DNA from: Prevotella sp.
Lineage (GTDB): Bacteria > Bacteroidota > Bacteroidia > Bacteroidales > Bacteroidaceae
Assembly: GCA_024690505.1 (NCBI GenBank)
Contig: JAILPA010000046.1
Coordinates: 1-49,209 of the forward strand
Direction: 5' to 3'
DNA: 49,209 nucleotides
Of this stretch, positions 10,519-19,304 are shown piece by piece (position 1 is the stretch's first letter; each line of letters starts with the position of its first letter). Both the position numbers and the translations under genes were made by a program. The notes under the pieces are model-generated. The model was given only the letters and a program-made list of their open reading frames with translations, had not been told where the DNA came from and searched no databases.

Positions 10519-12162
10519 TTATATTTCTCCATAAACATTGACTGCTTGCTCAGCAATAGTACGCATCTTTCTGTCGGCCAGCACTGTCGCTTTCTGTCGC
10601 CAATACATCTGTCGGGCGTAGGCTGACATGCCTGCTGGCATACAACGCTCGCCATAAAGTCCGAATAGCTGGCATAATTCCTGATATTCCTCTTCAGACC
10701 ATTGATTGCGGGACGACTGTAGCAGCTTCAGCGAACGGTAGTCGGCATCATAGTTCTCTAAGTTGAGTTGGAGGTCTTCCATAGGGATGATTAGTTCGCG
10801 CCGTAGCTGCTCTTCCAAAGCATTAATGTCTGCTTCTGTCTTAGACTGTTCTTTTAGGAATTTCAATAGTGACTGGACAGTGGCACTATCAGTGCGGTTG
10901 GCACTGGTACTGACAAACTGCATCCATTTCTCGTGCTGACGGCATTGCTGGCGCATCTCATAGAAAGCATTGCGGCGAATGTGGTCTATCAGTACGTGCA
11001 GTTCTGAGAGGATGCGGAAGCAGCGGATAATCTTACTACGGTTAAAGAACTGTTCACGAACGGTATTGCGTACCTCGTCCATGTTGGCAATATCATTCAG
11101 CTTCTGTATGGCCTCTTCCGGTGTGGCACTTTCATATAAAGTGGTAGCAATGGTACGAAAGAGACTCCAGACCAAACCACTCCGAAGCTGCTGGCGCTCT
11201 TTGAGAGAAAGCGGCGTGGCATTGCAACCTTGATAGAGCGCACGGATAACGTCATCGCGCTCTGTGAGATACATGCTCTCCTGCTGCATGAAATAGGCAA
11301 ATGCTTTTGGTGGTATGGTCTTTAGTTTTTCTTGCCACATCGGCAAGTCACTGCGATGATCGCGTACAGCCATATAGAGACCAGCGGAAACAGGAATGAC
11401 CGTGATGAGTTGTTCGCGTAGACTGTTGGCTACATAGTCAGCCTGTTCGTGCCGTCGTTCCATGAGAGCCGTGTCAATATCGACCTTCGATAGTACACCC
11501 ACGGCGTTAAGTGCCGACGAGTCAGATGAAGCATCACGGAAGTCATCAAGAAACTTTCGTGCATTGTTTGTAGCCACAGCACCTACCAAATATATGACGG
11601 CATCAGCCTCACTGGCACAGGCTGCCGTCTGTTCGCGGTGCTTTTTTCTTAGATTGAAAAACGCCTGTGTTACTTTTTCATGCTCATCACCGCCTTCACC
11701 GACCACGGCATCGGTGCCTGGGGTATCTACTAATGTTATTTCGCGCAACAACTCATGCTTTAACCTAAATTCCAGATAGTTAATGCCCTCAGCCTTCTTC
11801 AAAGTCTCGGCGTCATGCCCTTGCAGCGAGTCCATGAAGTCCTGCGTCTCATGGGTCTGCATACCATTGTCCCATACAACAGTTACAGGATGCTCCGGAT
11901 CATCGGGTTCGCCGTAGCTAAAACGATTAATGGTGGCGGTGGTTTCCAGTTCACCCACTTTCGCTAAATCCGAGCCTATCAGTGCGTTTAGAAACGAGCT
12001 TTTACCTGCCTTAACTCGTCCGGCGATAGCCAGCACGCAGGGCTGATTGAGCCGCATTTGTAGCTCAGCAATACGTGATTGCCATTGTTGCTGACTTGGT
12101 ATCTGTTTCAGCAACTTTGCTGCCTGATTGAGTAGCTGACGGGTTTCTTCTATCGGATTCAT
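10519..12162 (-). CDS. Dynamin-like GTPase, soluble member of a pair
   Basis: The 547-residue protein has a dynamin-family GTPase head: G1 GRVKAGKSS at residues 48-56, a candidate G2 threonine in ETTATINRF, G3 DTPG near 148, and G4 SKVD near 225 in place of the common T/NKxD. The C-terminal half is helix-rich with coiled-coil character (TEADINALEEQLRRELI) and no convincing membrane segment. This layout fits bacterial dynamin-like proteins, which bind membranes and remodel or tether them on GTP hydrolysis. Its ATG shares one base with the stop of the Hsp70 gene (TAATG), so translation is coupled. Together with the larger dynamin at 13433-15346 it may form a hetero-oligomer, as known for several bacterial dynamin pairs. 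Confidence 0.85.
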   Translation of the reverse strand: MNPIEETRQLLNQAAKLLKQIPSQQQWQSRIAELQMRLNQPCVLAIAGRVKAGKSSFLNALIGSDLAKVGELETTATINRFSYGEPDDPEHPVTVVWDNGMQTHETQDFMDSLQGHDAETLKKAEGINYLEFRLKHELLREITLVDTPGTDAVVGEGGDEHEKVTQAFFNLRKKHREQTAACASEADAVIYLVGAVATNNARKFLDDFRDASSDSSALNAVGVLSKVDIDTALMERRHEQADYVANSLREQLITVIPVSAGLYMAVRDHRSDLPMWQEKLKTIPPKAFAYFMQQESMYLTERDDVIRALYQGCNATPLSLKERQQLRSGLVWSLFRTIATTLYESATPEEAIQKLNDIANMDEVRNTVREQFFNRSKIIRCFRILSELHVLIDHIRRNAFYEMRQQCRQHEKWMQFVSTSANRTDSATVQSLLKFLKEQSKTEADINALEEQLRRELIIPMEDLQLNLENYDADYRSLKLLQSSRNQWSEEEYQELCQLFGLYGERCMPAGMSAYARQMYWRQKATVLADRKMRTIAEQAVNVYGEI

Positions 12163-13436
12163 TATTTAAACAGATAATTGGGCTTGCCACAGTACATGCA
12201 GTAGCGGAATAATTTCTTGTATTTCTTGCCACAATAGATGCAGAAGCATTCCTCGGTGTCGGCATTATTAGACTTGTTCTCATTAGAACATCTGTACACG
12301 TGTTCTTTTGCCAGAGAATAGTAGGAGGCTCCCAGGGCCACTGCGGCATCTACAGTTCCAGTCGTTCTGACGGGAACCTCGCCCAGGATTTGCTGTAACC
12401 GTTCTGCTACCAGTGGTATACGTGAACTGCCGCCAATCAGTATGGCGTAATCGAGAGGCAGGTTCTGGGCGGATATGTCATCAAGTAGTTCTTGGGTTTT
12501 GTTAATAGTGCGATCAATGACTTTGGCAATCTTGTCGTTAAACTCCTGCCGTGTGATGTTCATCTGTAGTCGTTGCAGAGGTTTGCCTGGCAAAGGGGGC
12601 AGCAATTCGTTAAACATGTATTGCGGCATATCAGACAATAATTCCTTTCCCTTTCGGCAGCGATACAGGAATCCCAAGTCCACCTCGCCATCATGGGATG
12701 ACAGCGGACGGCCATACTGGCTGCGGGCCATTTGTTCCCATTCTTGATAAAGAACCATATCAATGTCATCGCCGCCACAAAGTGCATCACCGCGTGGCTG
12801 TACAGGTATATGGTATTCTGTATTCCGCCCAGTATGTTCTATCTGTACGTAAGCCACATCGAAGGTGCCAGCTCCCATATCATAGACCATGACACCCTTT
12901 GTGTTAGCTTGGTTGTTGGAGCCTATATAGCCTATGGCAGCTGAAACAGGTTCTTCCAGCAGTGTGACTTTATTGAAGCCTGCTTGCATGGAAGCATCCT
13001 TCAGCAATTCTTTTTTCCACTCTTCAAACATCACGGGATGTGTGAGTACCAACTCAGTGATAGGTTCGGTAAACACGCATGAACGTTCGGCCTCAGTACG
13101 AATCTTTTTGAGTATCATACCAACAATCTCAGCATGGCTATAGTCCCTCAACGCGGTACGATAGCATCCTCCACGTTTCATTTTGCGTTTGATGCTCTGT
13201 ACCGTGGCCTGAAGCACCATTTGACGCTGATCGTCACGCAGCCCGCCCAAATTTTCCAATTGCAGGAATGGGCCTTGACCAACAATAGGGTCTCCCTTTT
13301 CAGGGAAGAACACTACTGAGGGGATTTTTGTTGTCCCTGTCTCGTGAAACATGATAACCTCTGGCCGCCCCGACTGTGGGTTCACCCACGAGGCGGAGCA
13401 GAAAGAGGTTCCAAAGTCAATGCCGATAGCACTCAT
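12162..13436 (-). CDS. Hsp70-family ATPase with a C-terminal zinc ribbon
   Basis: The 424-residue protein carries an actin/Hsp70-fold nucleotide-binding domain: phosphate-1 motif GIDFGTSFCSASW (from residue 5), phosphate-2 motif VYDMGAGTFDVAYV (near 190), and adenosine motif LIGGSSRIPLV (near 336). It ends soon after that domain, with no substrate-binding beta-sandwich or lid. In their place is a short linker and a Cys4 zinc ribbon, C399xxC402 and C413xxC416. A client would therefore have to be recognised by the zinc ribbon or by partner proteins. The start overlaps the upstream dynamin stop by four bases (ATGA) and the stop overlaps the downstream dynamin start by one base. Such tight coupling argues for one complex. 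Hsp70 membership is clear, but the role is unknown. Confidence 0.85.
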   Translation of the reverse strand: MSAIGIDFGTSFCSASWVNPQSGRPEVIMFHETGTTKIPSVVFFPEKGDPIVGQGPFLQLENLGGLRDDQRQMVLQATVQSIKRKMKRGGCYRTALRDYSHAEIVGMILKKIRTEAERSCVFTEPITELVLTHPVMFEEWKKELLKDASMQAGFNKVTLLEEPVSAAIGYIGSNNQANTKGVMVYDMGAGTFDVAYVQIEHTGRNTEYHIPVQPRGDALCGGDDIDMVLYQEWEQMARSQYGRPLSSHDGEVDLGFLYRCRKGKELLSDMPQYMFNELLPPLPGKPLQRLQMNITRQEFNDKIAKVIDRTINKTQELLDDISAQNLPLDYAILIGGSSRIPLVAERLQQILGEVPVRTTGTVDAAVALGASYYSLAKEHVYRCSNENKSNNADTEECFCIYCGKKYKKLFRYCMYCGKPNYLFK

Positions 13437-15346
13437 GCTTGGTCGTTTGGATTAAGTTGTTTGTCTAAGTCAGTGAGCAGAGTCTTCGTGTCGACAATTT
13501 TCTGGTGGATAGGCATCCATAAAGTTCGGATAGCGGCAATGGTTTTCAGGGCATTGTTGCGGTCTTCGCCTTCTTTTTTCACTTGCTCACTGATAATAGC
13601 CAGTTCTTTTTCTACATTAGCCTTTTGTTGTTCGTAGATATTCTTCAGTGCATTATGTGCGCCCTCACTCAGTTCACGTTCAGTTCGCTGCTCAAGTGAC
13701 AACGGATCTGTAGAGGATGCTGGTTTTACACATACTTCATTATTGAGCTTTAAGATGGCGCTACTCATAAACTTGCGCAACTCTGCCTGACTGCGAAGCA
13801 GTTCTTCACGTTTCTTTGACTGGCCGAAGAACCACCAGCCGCCTACAAGTACCAACAATCCTCCAATTACAGGGGCAATAAAACTGACGGCACCCGCTAA
13901 GAGGCTGGCAGAGAGGATGCCATTTCGACCGTGATTGAATACCTGCATGAAGTCCATCTTGGGCAATGTGACGGGAGTAAGAACATGGCTCAACTCCTCA
14001 TCGATACCTATCTGAACATCAGCATGAAGGTCTTGATTATATTGCTGCAATATTTGCTGGATGCCCATCGTACATTCCTCAATCAGGCCACTCCAATACT
14101 GGCCAAACTCATTTTGTATTCTCCTTGGCAATGCCTTTGCATATTCATCAATATCATTCAATGTCAAGGCTTCAATCTCAGCATCATATTTTGTATAGAG
14201 CGGGCCTACGGTACTTGTCAAAGTGGAAAGCTGTGTGCGCAGAGCTGTTATGCGGTCGGCCACCTGTTGCAAAATATGTTTTTGCTTCGTTCCTGTTGGC
14301 CCCCACTCGGCAATGAACTGTCGTTTCAATTCTTCCTTATGTTCTAAGAGTTCTTTCGATGAACCAGGTTGAGATAGTGCTTTGCTCTGTTCGGTAATAG
14401 AGGCCATGACGGCAGCATTGTAACGCAACAAAACGTTGTAAATATAAATATTTCGCGAAAGCCCCACTGTACGTTGCATCATCGTCATCATTTCATTACG
14501 TACTGGTTCGAAACGGCTTTCCTCAATTGACACCTCGCGTAACACATCTATGTCTTCTTTTGCGGCGTTATAAAGAACCATACTCGACATGGGTAACACC
14601 TCAATATGCCCGCTATAGGTACGTGATGCGTAAGAAGCTAGCAATTCTTCATTGCGACGCACCATGTTAACGATATAATCAGCATCGTAATTGTCCATCT
14701 TTGTCATAACGAACAATATCTGATTGGTGACGCCCAATGCTTTCTCTACAAAGTCTAGTTCTGGTTTCGTGACTGGATTTTGCGGGTCAAGAATAAACAC
14801 TACTGCTGCTGCGCGTTTCAGATAATGACTTGTAATACGTTCATGGGCAGCATAAAGAGCGCCTATGCCCGGCGTATCTACAATAGCCACTTGCTTAGGC
14901 AGGAAAGCCACGGGTGTGCATATCTCAATATAGTCGAGAGCATGGCTTTGAAACACGGGTTCGCCTTCGGCATCAGCATCCACCTGCGAGCCATAGCGCG
15001 ATAGTTCTTCACGTGTAATCTCTAAACGTGTAGAATCTGTGAACACCAGCGAGAAATGCTGCTCCTCACTATTTATAATACGAAACACTTGTGACGTAGC
15101 AACCTCGGTATTAGTGGGCAAGATATCATCGCCAATTAAGGCATTGATAAATGACGACTTTCCTTTTTTCACCTCGCCACACACTACCACATCATAAAGT
15201 TCTTCGTCAAGCATCTCGCCAACGGCATTTACCTCTTCGTCACACTCAGGGAGAAGTGAAGTGTCTACTTCCTTCATACTGGCAAAAATGTCTTTCAGAC
15301 TTTTCTGAATCTGAGCAACTTTTGGTTCTAGTTCTTTCCAGTCCAT
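13433..15346 (-). CDS. Dynamin-like GTPase with a membrane hairpin
   Basis: This 637-residue protein has G1 GEVKKGKSS at residues 57-65, a candidate G2 threonine in EVATSQVFR, G3 DTPGIGALY near 158, and G4 TKMD near 215, a standard dynamin GTPase head. Long helical, coiled-coil-prone regions follow. Residues about 474-508 form one long hydrophobic stretch (LSASLLAGAVSFIAP then VIGGLLVLVGGWWFFG) containing a Pro/Gly turn, consistent with a membrane-inserted paddle or hairpin as in other bacterial dynamins. A further helical C-terminal region ends at residue 637. It begins 17 nt after the peptidase gene and its stop overlaps the Hsp70 start. It probably acts at the inner membrane with the soluble dynamin as partner. 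Confidence 0.87.
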   Translation of the reverse strand: MDWKELEPKVAQIQKSLKDIFASMKEVDTSLLPECDEEVNAVGEMLDEELYDVVVCGEVKKGKSSFINALIGDDILPTNTEVATSQVFRIINSEEQHFSLVFTDSTRLEITREELSRYGSQVDADAEGEPVFQSHALDYIEICTPVAFLPKQVAIVDTPGIGALYAAHERITSHYLKRAAAVVFILDPQNPVTKPELDFVEKALGVTNQILFVMTKMDNYDADYIVNMVRRNEELLASYASRTYSGHIEVLPMSSMVLYNAAKEDIDVLREVSIEESRFEPVRNEMMTMMQRTVGLSRNIYIYNVLLRYNAAVMASITEQSKALSQPGSSKELLEHKEELKRQFIAEWGPTGTKQKHILQQVADRITALRTQLSTLTSTVGPLYTKYDAEIEALTLNDIDEYAKALPRRIQNEFGQYWSGLIEECTMGIQQILQQYNQDLHADVQIGIDEELSHVLTPVTLPKMDFMQVFNHGRNGILSASLLAGAVSFIAPVIGGLLVLVGGWWFFGQSKKREELLRSQAELRKFMSSAILKLNNEVCVKPASSTDPLSLEQRTERELSEGAHNALKNIYEQQKANVEKELAIISEQVKKEGEDRNNALKTIAAIRTLWMPIHQKIVDTKTLLTDLDKQLNPNDQA

Positions 15347-15363
15347 AATAACATATTCTTAGA

Positions 15364-16266
15364 TTATGAAAATAGCATATCGTGGAAGTTAAGGTCTTGG
15401 CCTTGGTTGTAGCCATCGGTATAATCATCAATGACCGTGTCTATATGAATCTTTGCATCTTCAATGGCTGTCTGGAAGTCTAATGCATTTAATTCAACAT
15501 GTTCACTTCCCAAGAAGTCATTGATTGTATCTCCGATGAAGTCACTTATATCACTGATACCATTGACAATGAAGTTATCGGTAAGAACATCCGAAACCCA
15601 ATCGTATACATCATGAACAATGGGCAGAATAGTATCTGTGAAGAACTCGTAAGGCACGCTAAGGATGCTGGGCAGATGACCAGCGTCGTAGTCGAAGTTG
15701 ACCATCTCGGGCGAGAACTCTTTTGGTGCAGGTTCATCAGTTGCTACATATAGGCAACTGGAATCATGCCATGCATCCAGGAACTGCTCGATGGGATATC
15801 GCTTAGCCACGTCGCCCGAACCCGGATCGGTTATCACCACCTCTATATTGTTAGGATCGGTGGTGTCGATGCCAGTCACGATGAGGGCATGATTAGCCTG
15901 CTCGCCAAAAATGTCGTTCATGGGCGAGGGACGCCACAACTCTTCTGCGTCGACACCTACAATCACCTTGTGGCCTTGGGCCAGCTCGTTGATGAGATCA
16001 TAGACGGTGGCTCCATGCTCCACATGGGTAGGAATGCCGTGGTCGTTAAGTAGTCTGCCCACTTGTTCTGGGTCGCTGCCGAAGCCAGGTGCATAGTAGC
16101 CTTTCTCTGCAGCCTCTTCTGCCAACTGGCTTTCAGGAATGTCAAGCCCAAAGGCATGCATCACTATCTGCTGTGATTTCACTGCGCAGGTGTCCATCTC
16201 TGCCTGCTGAATTTCAATCGGTGTCGCTCCCGGGAATGGAACCGGATCGCCAATAACTGTTCCCAT
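15364..16266 (-). CDS. C39-like (papain-fold) cysteine peptidase
   Basis: The N-terminal 170 residues of this 300-residue protein match the Peptidase_C39-like pattern: catalytic Cys in DTCAVKSQQIV (C27), His in NHALIVTGID (H126) and Asp in VITDPGSGD (D147), with a GxxxxxVxxLLNDHGIPT segment between. The C-terminal 130 residues are acidic, rich in Asp, Ile and Phe, and of unknown fold. There is no signal peptide, membrane segment or ABC transporter domain, unlike the C39 domains that process bacteriocins during export, so it probably works in the cytosol. It lies between the zinc-ribbon genes and the dynamin-Hsp70 core. The peptidase fold is well supported. The target is unknown, and a neighbouring protein or a membrane-damage signal is possible. 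Confidence 0.78.
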   Translation of the reverse strand: MGTVIGDPVPFPGATPIEIQQAEMDTCAVKSQQIVMHAFGLDIPESQLAEEAAEKGYYAPGFGSDPEQVGRLLNDHGIPTHVEHGATVYDLINELAQGHKVIVGVDAEELWRPSPMNDIFGEQANHALIVTGIDTTDPNNIEVVITDPGSGDVAKRYPIEQFLDAWHDSSCLYVATDEPAPKEFSPEMVNFDYDAGHLPSILSVPYEFFTDTILPIVHDVYDWVSDVLTDNFIVNGISDISDFIGDTINDFLGSEHVELNALDFQTAIEDAKIHIDTVIDDYTDGYNQGQDLNFHDMLFS

Positions 16267-16307
16267 AGCTTATTTATTTGTTTGAATATGTCATAAAACT
16301 GATTATT

Positions 16308-17099
16308 CTATAAAGTTTTCAGGAAAATACTATCTAATGAATTATTTGAGTCAAGACCGCAACCCTCATTATTCTTATTGCCATACGAAAAATGCAATCT
16401 AATCTCCATTTTTTTGTCTTTTGATGTACCTATAAGAACGGCATATAATGATTCTCTGTCAGGATTATGCCAAAACTTCGTCTGGGGTTCAAAAGGAATC
16501 ATTATGATGAAGCCCAATTTGTCCAATAACGTTTTCCACTTATTAAATGAACTGGAAAACGATATATTATATTTCTGCTCCCATTCAGGGGGGAATTCTC
16601 CGCTAAGAATCAGGCTTATACTTACTGATTCAATAGTGCTCTTCCCTGAAGGTTTGTAAAACCTAGCTCCATTGACTTTAACGCTGTATTCGCCCACAAA
16701 TGCTGAATTGGAAATGTATTTATTAATGAGGTTTGCTCCTATTCCTAAAGTACCTTCTGCATCAGGTGTATATCCCATGTTTTGTGCATCTAACATGGTT
16801 GTCTTGCCTAATGTTATTCCATAAAGAGGGAAAAACAAACTAATAGAATCCCCTGTTTTCCATTGTTCTGTGTAATCTTCTTTTTTGGGGGGGAAGTCAA
16901 CAGGCGATGTCGCTTCATGTTCGGGAGTATTATTATTAATAACAAACTGCCGACCGCAATGCGGACAGAATAATGCTTCAACAGGCAAACCTTTGGCACC
17001 ACAATTAGGACAATCTTTTACTACTGACTGCTCCGCCCCACACACCATACAGAATCTTGACTGGTCAGGAATTTCCGCTTTACATTTACAGCACTTCAT
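16308..17099 (-). CDS. Double zinc-ribbon protein, LGKTT family
   Basis: The 263-residue protein begins with two zinc ribbons (CCKCK..CMVCG at residues 3-21, CPNCG..CPHCG at about 29-49), then a linker and a C-terminal domain of unknown function. Its marks are FFPLYGITLGKTTMLDAQ and, later, FPPEWEQKYNISFSSSFNKW. The same two marks appear in the 239-residue protein at 18307-19026, so these are paralogues. No signal peptide or membrane segment is present. It lies 41 nt upstream of the peptidase gene. The gene is noticeably more A+T-rich than the folC or pectate-lyase regions. Function is not recognised. An adaptor or sensor role is only suggested by context. Confidence 0.65.
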   Translation of the reverse strand: MKCCKCKAEIPDQSRFCMVCGAEQSVVKDCPNCGAKGLPVEALFCPHCGRQFVINNNTPEHEATSPVDFPPKKEDYTEQWKTGDSISLFFPLYGITLGKTTMLDAQNMGYTPDAEGTLGIGANLINKYISNSAFVGEYSVKVNGARFYKPSGKSTIESVSISLILSGEFPPEWEQKYNISFSSSFNKWKTLLDKLGFIIMIPFEPQTKFWHNPDRESLYAVLIGTSKDKKMEIRLHFSYGNKNNEGCGLDSNNSLDSIFLKTL

Positions 17100-17110
17100 A
17101 TAGCTTTTGT

Positions 17111-18274
17111 TTAATATAGACTTACCATTTTACCTGTCTTGTCAATGTAGTGATACACGTTTTCGCTACCTACCATTCCTCGAACTCGTGCCAACCCGTT
17201 GTGGAACTTCTCGTCGGCTTCTCCATACTTACATGGTATAACATACTGTCCTTTGTTGTCAATATATCCATATTTATTTGTCCACCCGTCTTGAACGCGA
17301 GCCAGCCCCTCACAGAAATCGCCAGTGGCATTGCAGGAAATGGCGAGTCGCCCGGTTTTGTTGATGAACCCATCACAACAACGGGCCAATCCCTCATGAA
17401 AATCTTCTGAACAGGAATGTTCCGATACGAAAACGAGTTTCCCGGATTTGTCGATATAGCCATCCCCTATGTTGGAATCACCTGCGCCCCACACGCGTGC
17501 TAATCCTTCATGGAAATCACCGGCAAGCTTCCACTGACACGGTATGACAAGTTTTCCAGTTTTATCAATATACCCATATCCATCAGTCAAGCGTTCATTT
17601 TTAACACGAGCTAATCCCTCATGAAAATCATGGGCATCTCTCCACTGATAGGGTATGACGAGCTTTCCCGTCTTATCAATGAATCCATTCCTAAAGTCTG
17701 AGTCCGTCACCATGGCCAGACCATCGTGGAAATCGCTTACACAAGCTGGTAAATATTGAAATGGTATTACGAGTTTCCCAGTCTTGTCAATGAATCCTTC
17801 TTGGAAGAATTCATTCCGAACACGTGCTAGACCACAACTGAAATTCTCGGCATACCCCCATTGACAGGGTATGACAAGTTTTCCAGAGCTATCGATGAAG
17901 CCATATTTCCCTTCATATTCCTTTCGAACGCGTGCCATGCCTTCATGAAAAGGATAGGCTGAGTCGTAATTTCCGGGAATAACGATTTTCCCCGTTTTGT
18001 CCATATACCCCTCGCTATGAAGAAAATCCTTGTTGGAGGGGTCACGTTTAGGAAAGAGTGCTATTTCTTCATCTTTTTGCTTCTGAACAGATGTTTGAGA
18101 TGGTTCAGGGGTGCCAATCTCTTGCTTATGCCCACAGTATGGACAGAAGACAGCTTCTTCTGGTAGCTCATTACCACACGTCGGACATGTCTTTCCAGTT
18201 GACTGTTCGGCACCACATTCCATGCAGAATCTTGAATTGTCCGGGATTTCTGCTTTACATTTACAGCATTTCAT
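17111..18274 (-). CDS. Zinc-ribbon protein with WG beta-propeller-type repeats
   Basis: The 387-residue protein has two N-terminal zinc ribbons (CCKCK..CMECG, CPTCG..CPYCG, residues 3-51), a short polar linker and then about eight full plus one partial WG/KWG repeats from about residue 88 to the end. The repeat unit is about 33-40 residues with the core GFIDKTGKLVIP and FHEGLARV. Such repeats form beta-propeller or solenoid-like binding surfaces. No signal peptide is present, which suggests a cytosolic binding protein. The first 60 bases are nearly identical to the start of the 16308-17099 gene, so the zinc-ribbon head has been duplicated and joined to different tails. It sits 11 nt upstream of that gene. 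Confidence 0.8.
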   Translation of the reverse strand: MKCCKCKAEIPDNSRFCMECGAEQSTGKTCPTCGNELPEEAVFCPYCGHKQEIGTPEPSQTSVQKQKDEEIALFPKRDPSNKDFLHSEGYMDKTGKIVIPGNYDSAYPFHEGMARVRKEYEGKYGFIDSSGKLVIPCQWGYAENFSCGLARVRNEFFQEGFIDKTGKLVIPFQYLPACVSDFHDGLAMVTDSDFRNGFIDKTGKLVIPYQWRDAHDFHEGLARVKNERLTDGYGYIDKTGKLVIPCQWKLAGDFHEGLARVWGAGDSNIGDGYIDKSGKLVFVSEHSCSEDFHEGLARCCDGFINKTGRLAISCNATGDFCEGLARVQDGWTNKYGYIDNKGQYVIPCKYGEADEKFHNGLARVRGMVGSENVYHYIDKTGKMVSLY

Positions 18275-18306
18275 ATATATATGTCGTTAAATAAAATGAG
18301 TTGTAT

Positions 18307-19026
18307 TTATTCATTATAGTCCATTTGGATGAACCTAAGAGAATTGTAGTCCTTAGCTTTGAAATTCAACCAGATTTCAAGTCTTCCATCGACAGAAAAG
18401 GCATATAACGAAAAACTATTTCTTAGAAATCCCGAATCGTGATATTTCTCTGTTATATTAAAGCCCTTCTTTTTTAAGAACATCTGCCAAAGAGTGTAAG
18501 ATGTTTCATAAGAAAGATTATAACGTTGTTTCCACTCGGGAGGAAAGTCGTGAATAGACTGAATAGAAATGTGGTCTACATAAGACTCATACGTTTTCTT
18601 TGAGCAACGTATTCCCATCGACGTTCCATCAAGTGGCCAATGAAACGATTCCTCATCACCAAACATGTTATCAATCTTTGCACCCTTTCGTTTTGCATCT
18701 GTAATGGTTGTTTTGCCGAGTATAAAACCGTTCAAGGGAAAGAATATGTCACGAGCATCCTTAGGAATGCTACTGATGGTGCTATCTGTTTTTTCTCTCT
18801 GCGTAGCATTTTGACCAATTGAAGTGACTACATTTTGAATAGCTTGTTTATCCTGGGAAGTAGCCACGACAAATTTCTGTCCACATTGCGGACAGAACAA
18901 AGCTTCTTCTGGTAAGCCTGTTGTTCCACAATTGGCACAAGTTTTAATAACAGGTTGCTCTGCTCCACATACCATGCAGAATTTTGACTTTTCAGGAATT
19001 TCAGCTAAACATTTACAACATTTCAT
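18307..19026 (-). CDS. Double zinc-ribbon protein, LGKTT family, first gene of the block
   Basis: The 239-residue protein has two N-terminal zinc ribbons (CCKCL..CMVCG, CANCG..CPQCG) and a C-terminal domain paralogous to that of the 16308-17099 protein, with FFPLNGFILGKTTITDA and FPPEWKQRYNLSYETSYTLW. It is the first gene of the minus-strand block, downstream of a -7 box at 19128-19135, and the next gene begins 32 nt after its stop. A+T content is high. No membrane segment or signal peptide is visible. The function is not recognised. Its zinc-ribbon head is shared across four genes of the block, so it probably belongs to the same pathway. Confidence 0.65.
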   Translation of the reverse strand: MKCCKCLAEIPEKSKFCMVCGAEQPVIKTCANCGTTGLPEEALFCPQCGQKFVVATSQDKQAIQNVVTSIGQNATQREKTDSTISSIPKDARDIFFPLNGFILGKTTITDAKRKGAKIDNMFGDEESFHWPLDGTSMGIRCSKKTYESYVDHISIQSIHDFPPEWKQRYNLSYETSYTLWQMFLKKKGFNITEKYHDSGFLRNSFSLYAFSVDGRLEIWLNFKAKDYNSLRFIQMDYNE

Positions 19027-19127
19027 GTTGATTGTTTTTTAGTGATAATATAACAAGGTTCAAATGTGTGTAATAACACGAATCGTACCAAGTCCATTTT
19101 TAACCGTTACTTAGTATTATCGTTTTG

Positions 19128-19135
19128 CAAAAATA
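19128..19135 (-). promoter_or_regulatory. -7 box of the nine-gene zinc-ribbon/dynamin/Hsp70 block
   Basis: TATTTTTG on the minus strand fits TAnnTTTG and lies about 100 nt before the first start codon at 19026. No -33 TTTG at the right spacing was found. It is the only good candidate upstream of the block. Confidence 0.45.
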
Positions 19136-19304
19136 GAAATAAATTATTAAATGAAGAAATGTTTTTGTGTTTTTTTACTTTTTGCAAGATTTTTATTATG
19201 AAATCCTCAAGATTACGATAAAAAAAATAAAACCACGAATAACTCATTATAGATATTTTTTTCTGTCCGGCAAACAGCGAAACACTTTAATAAGGACGGA
19301 AGAT

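Noticed and set aside
17111..18274. Repeated DNA considered as a possible CRISPR array
   Set aside because: The repeats are coding (WG repeats, 33-40 residues each), vary between units and lack constant spacers.
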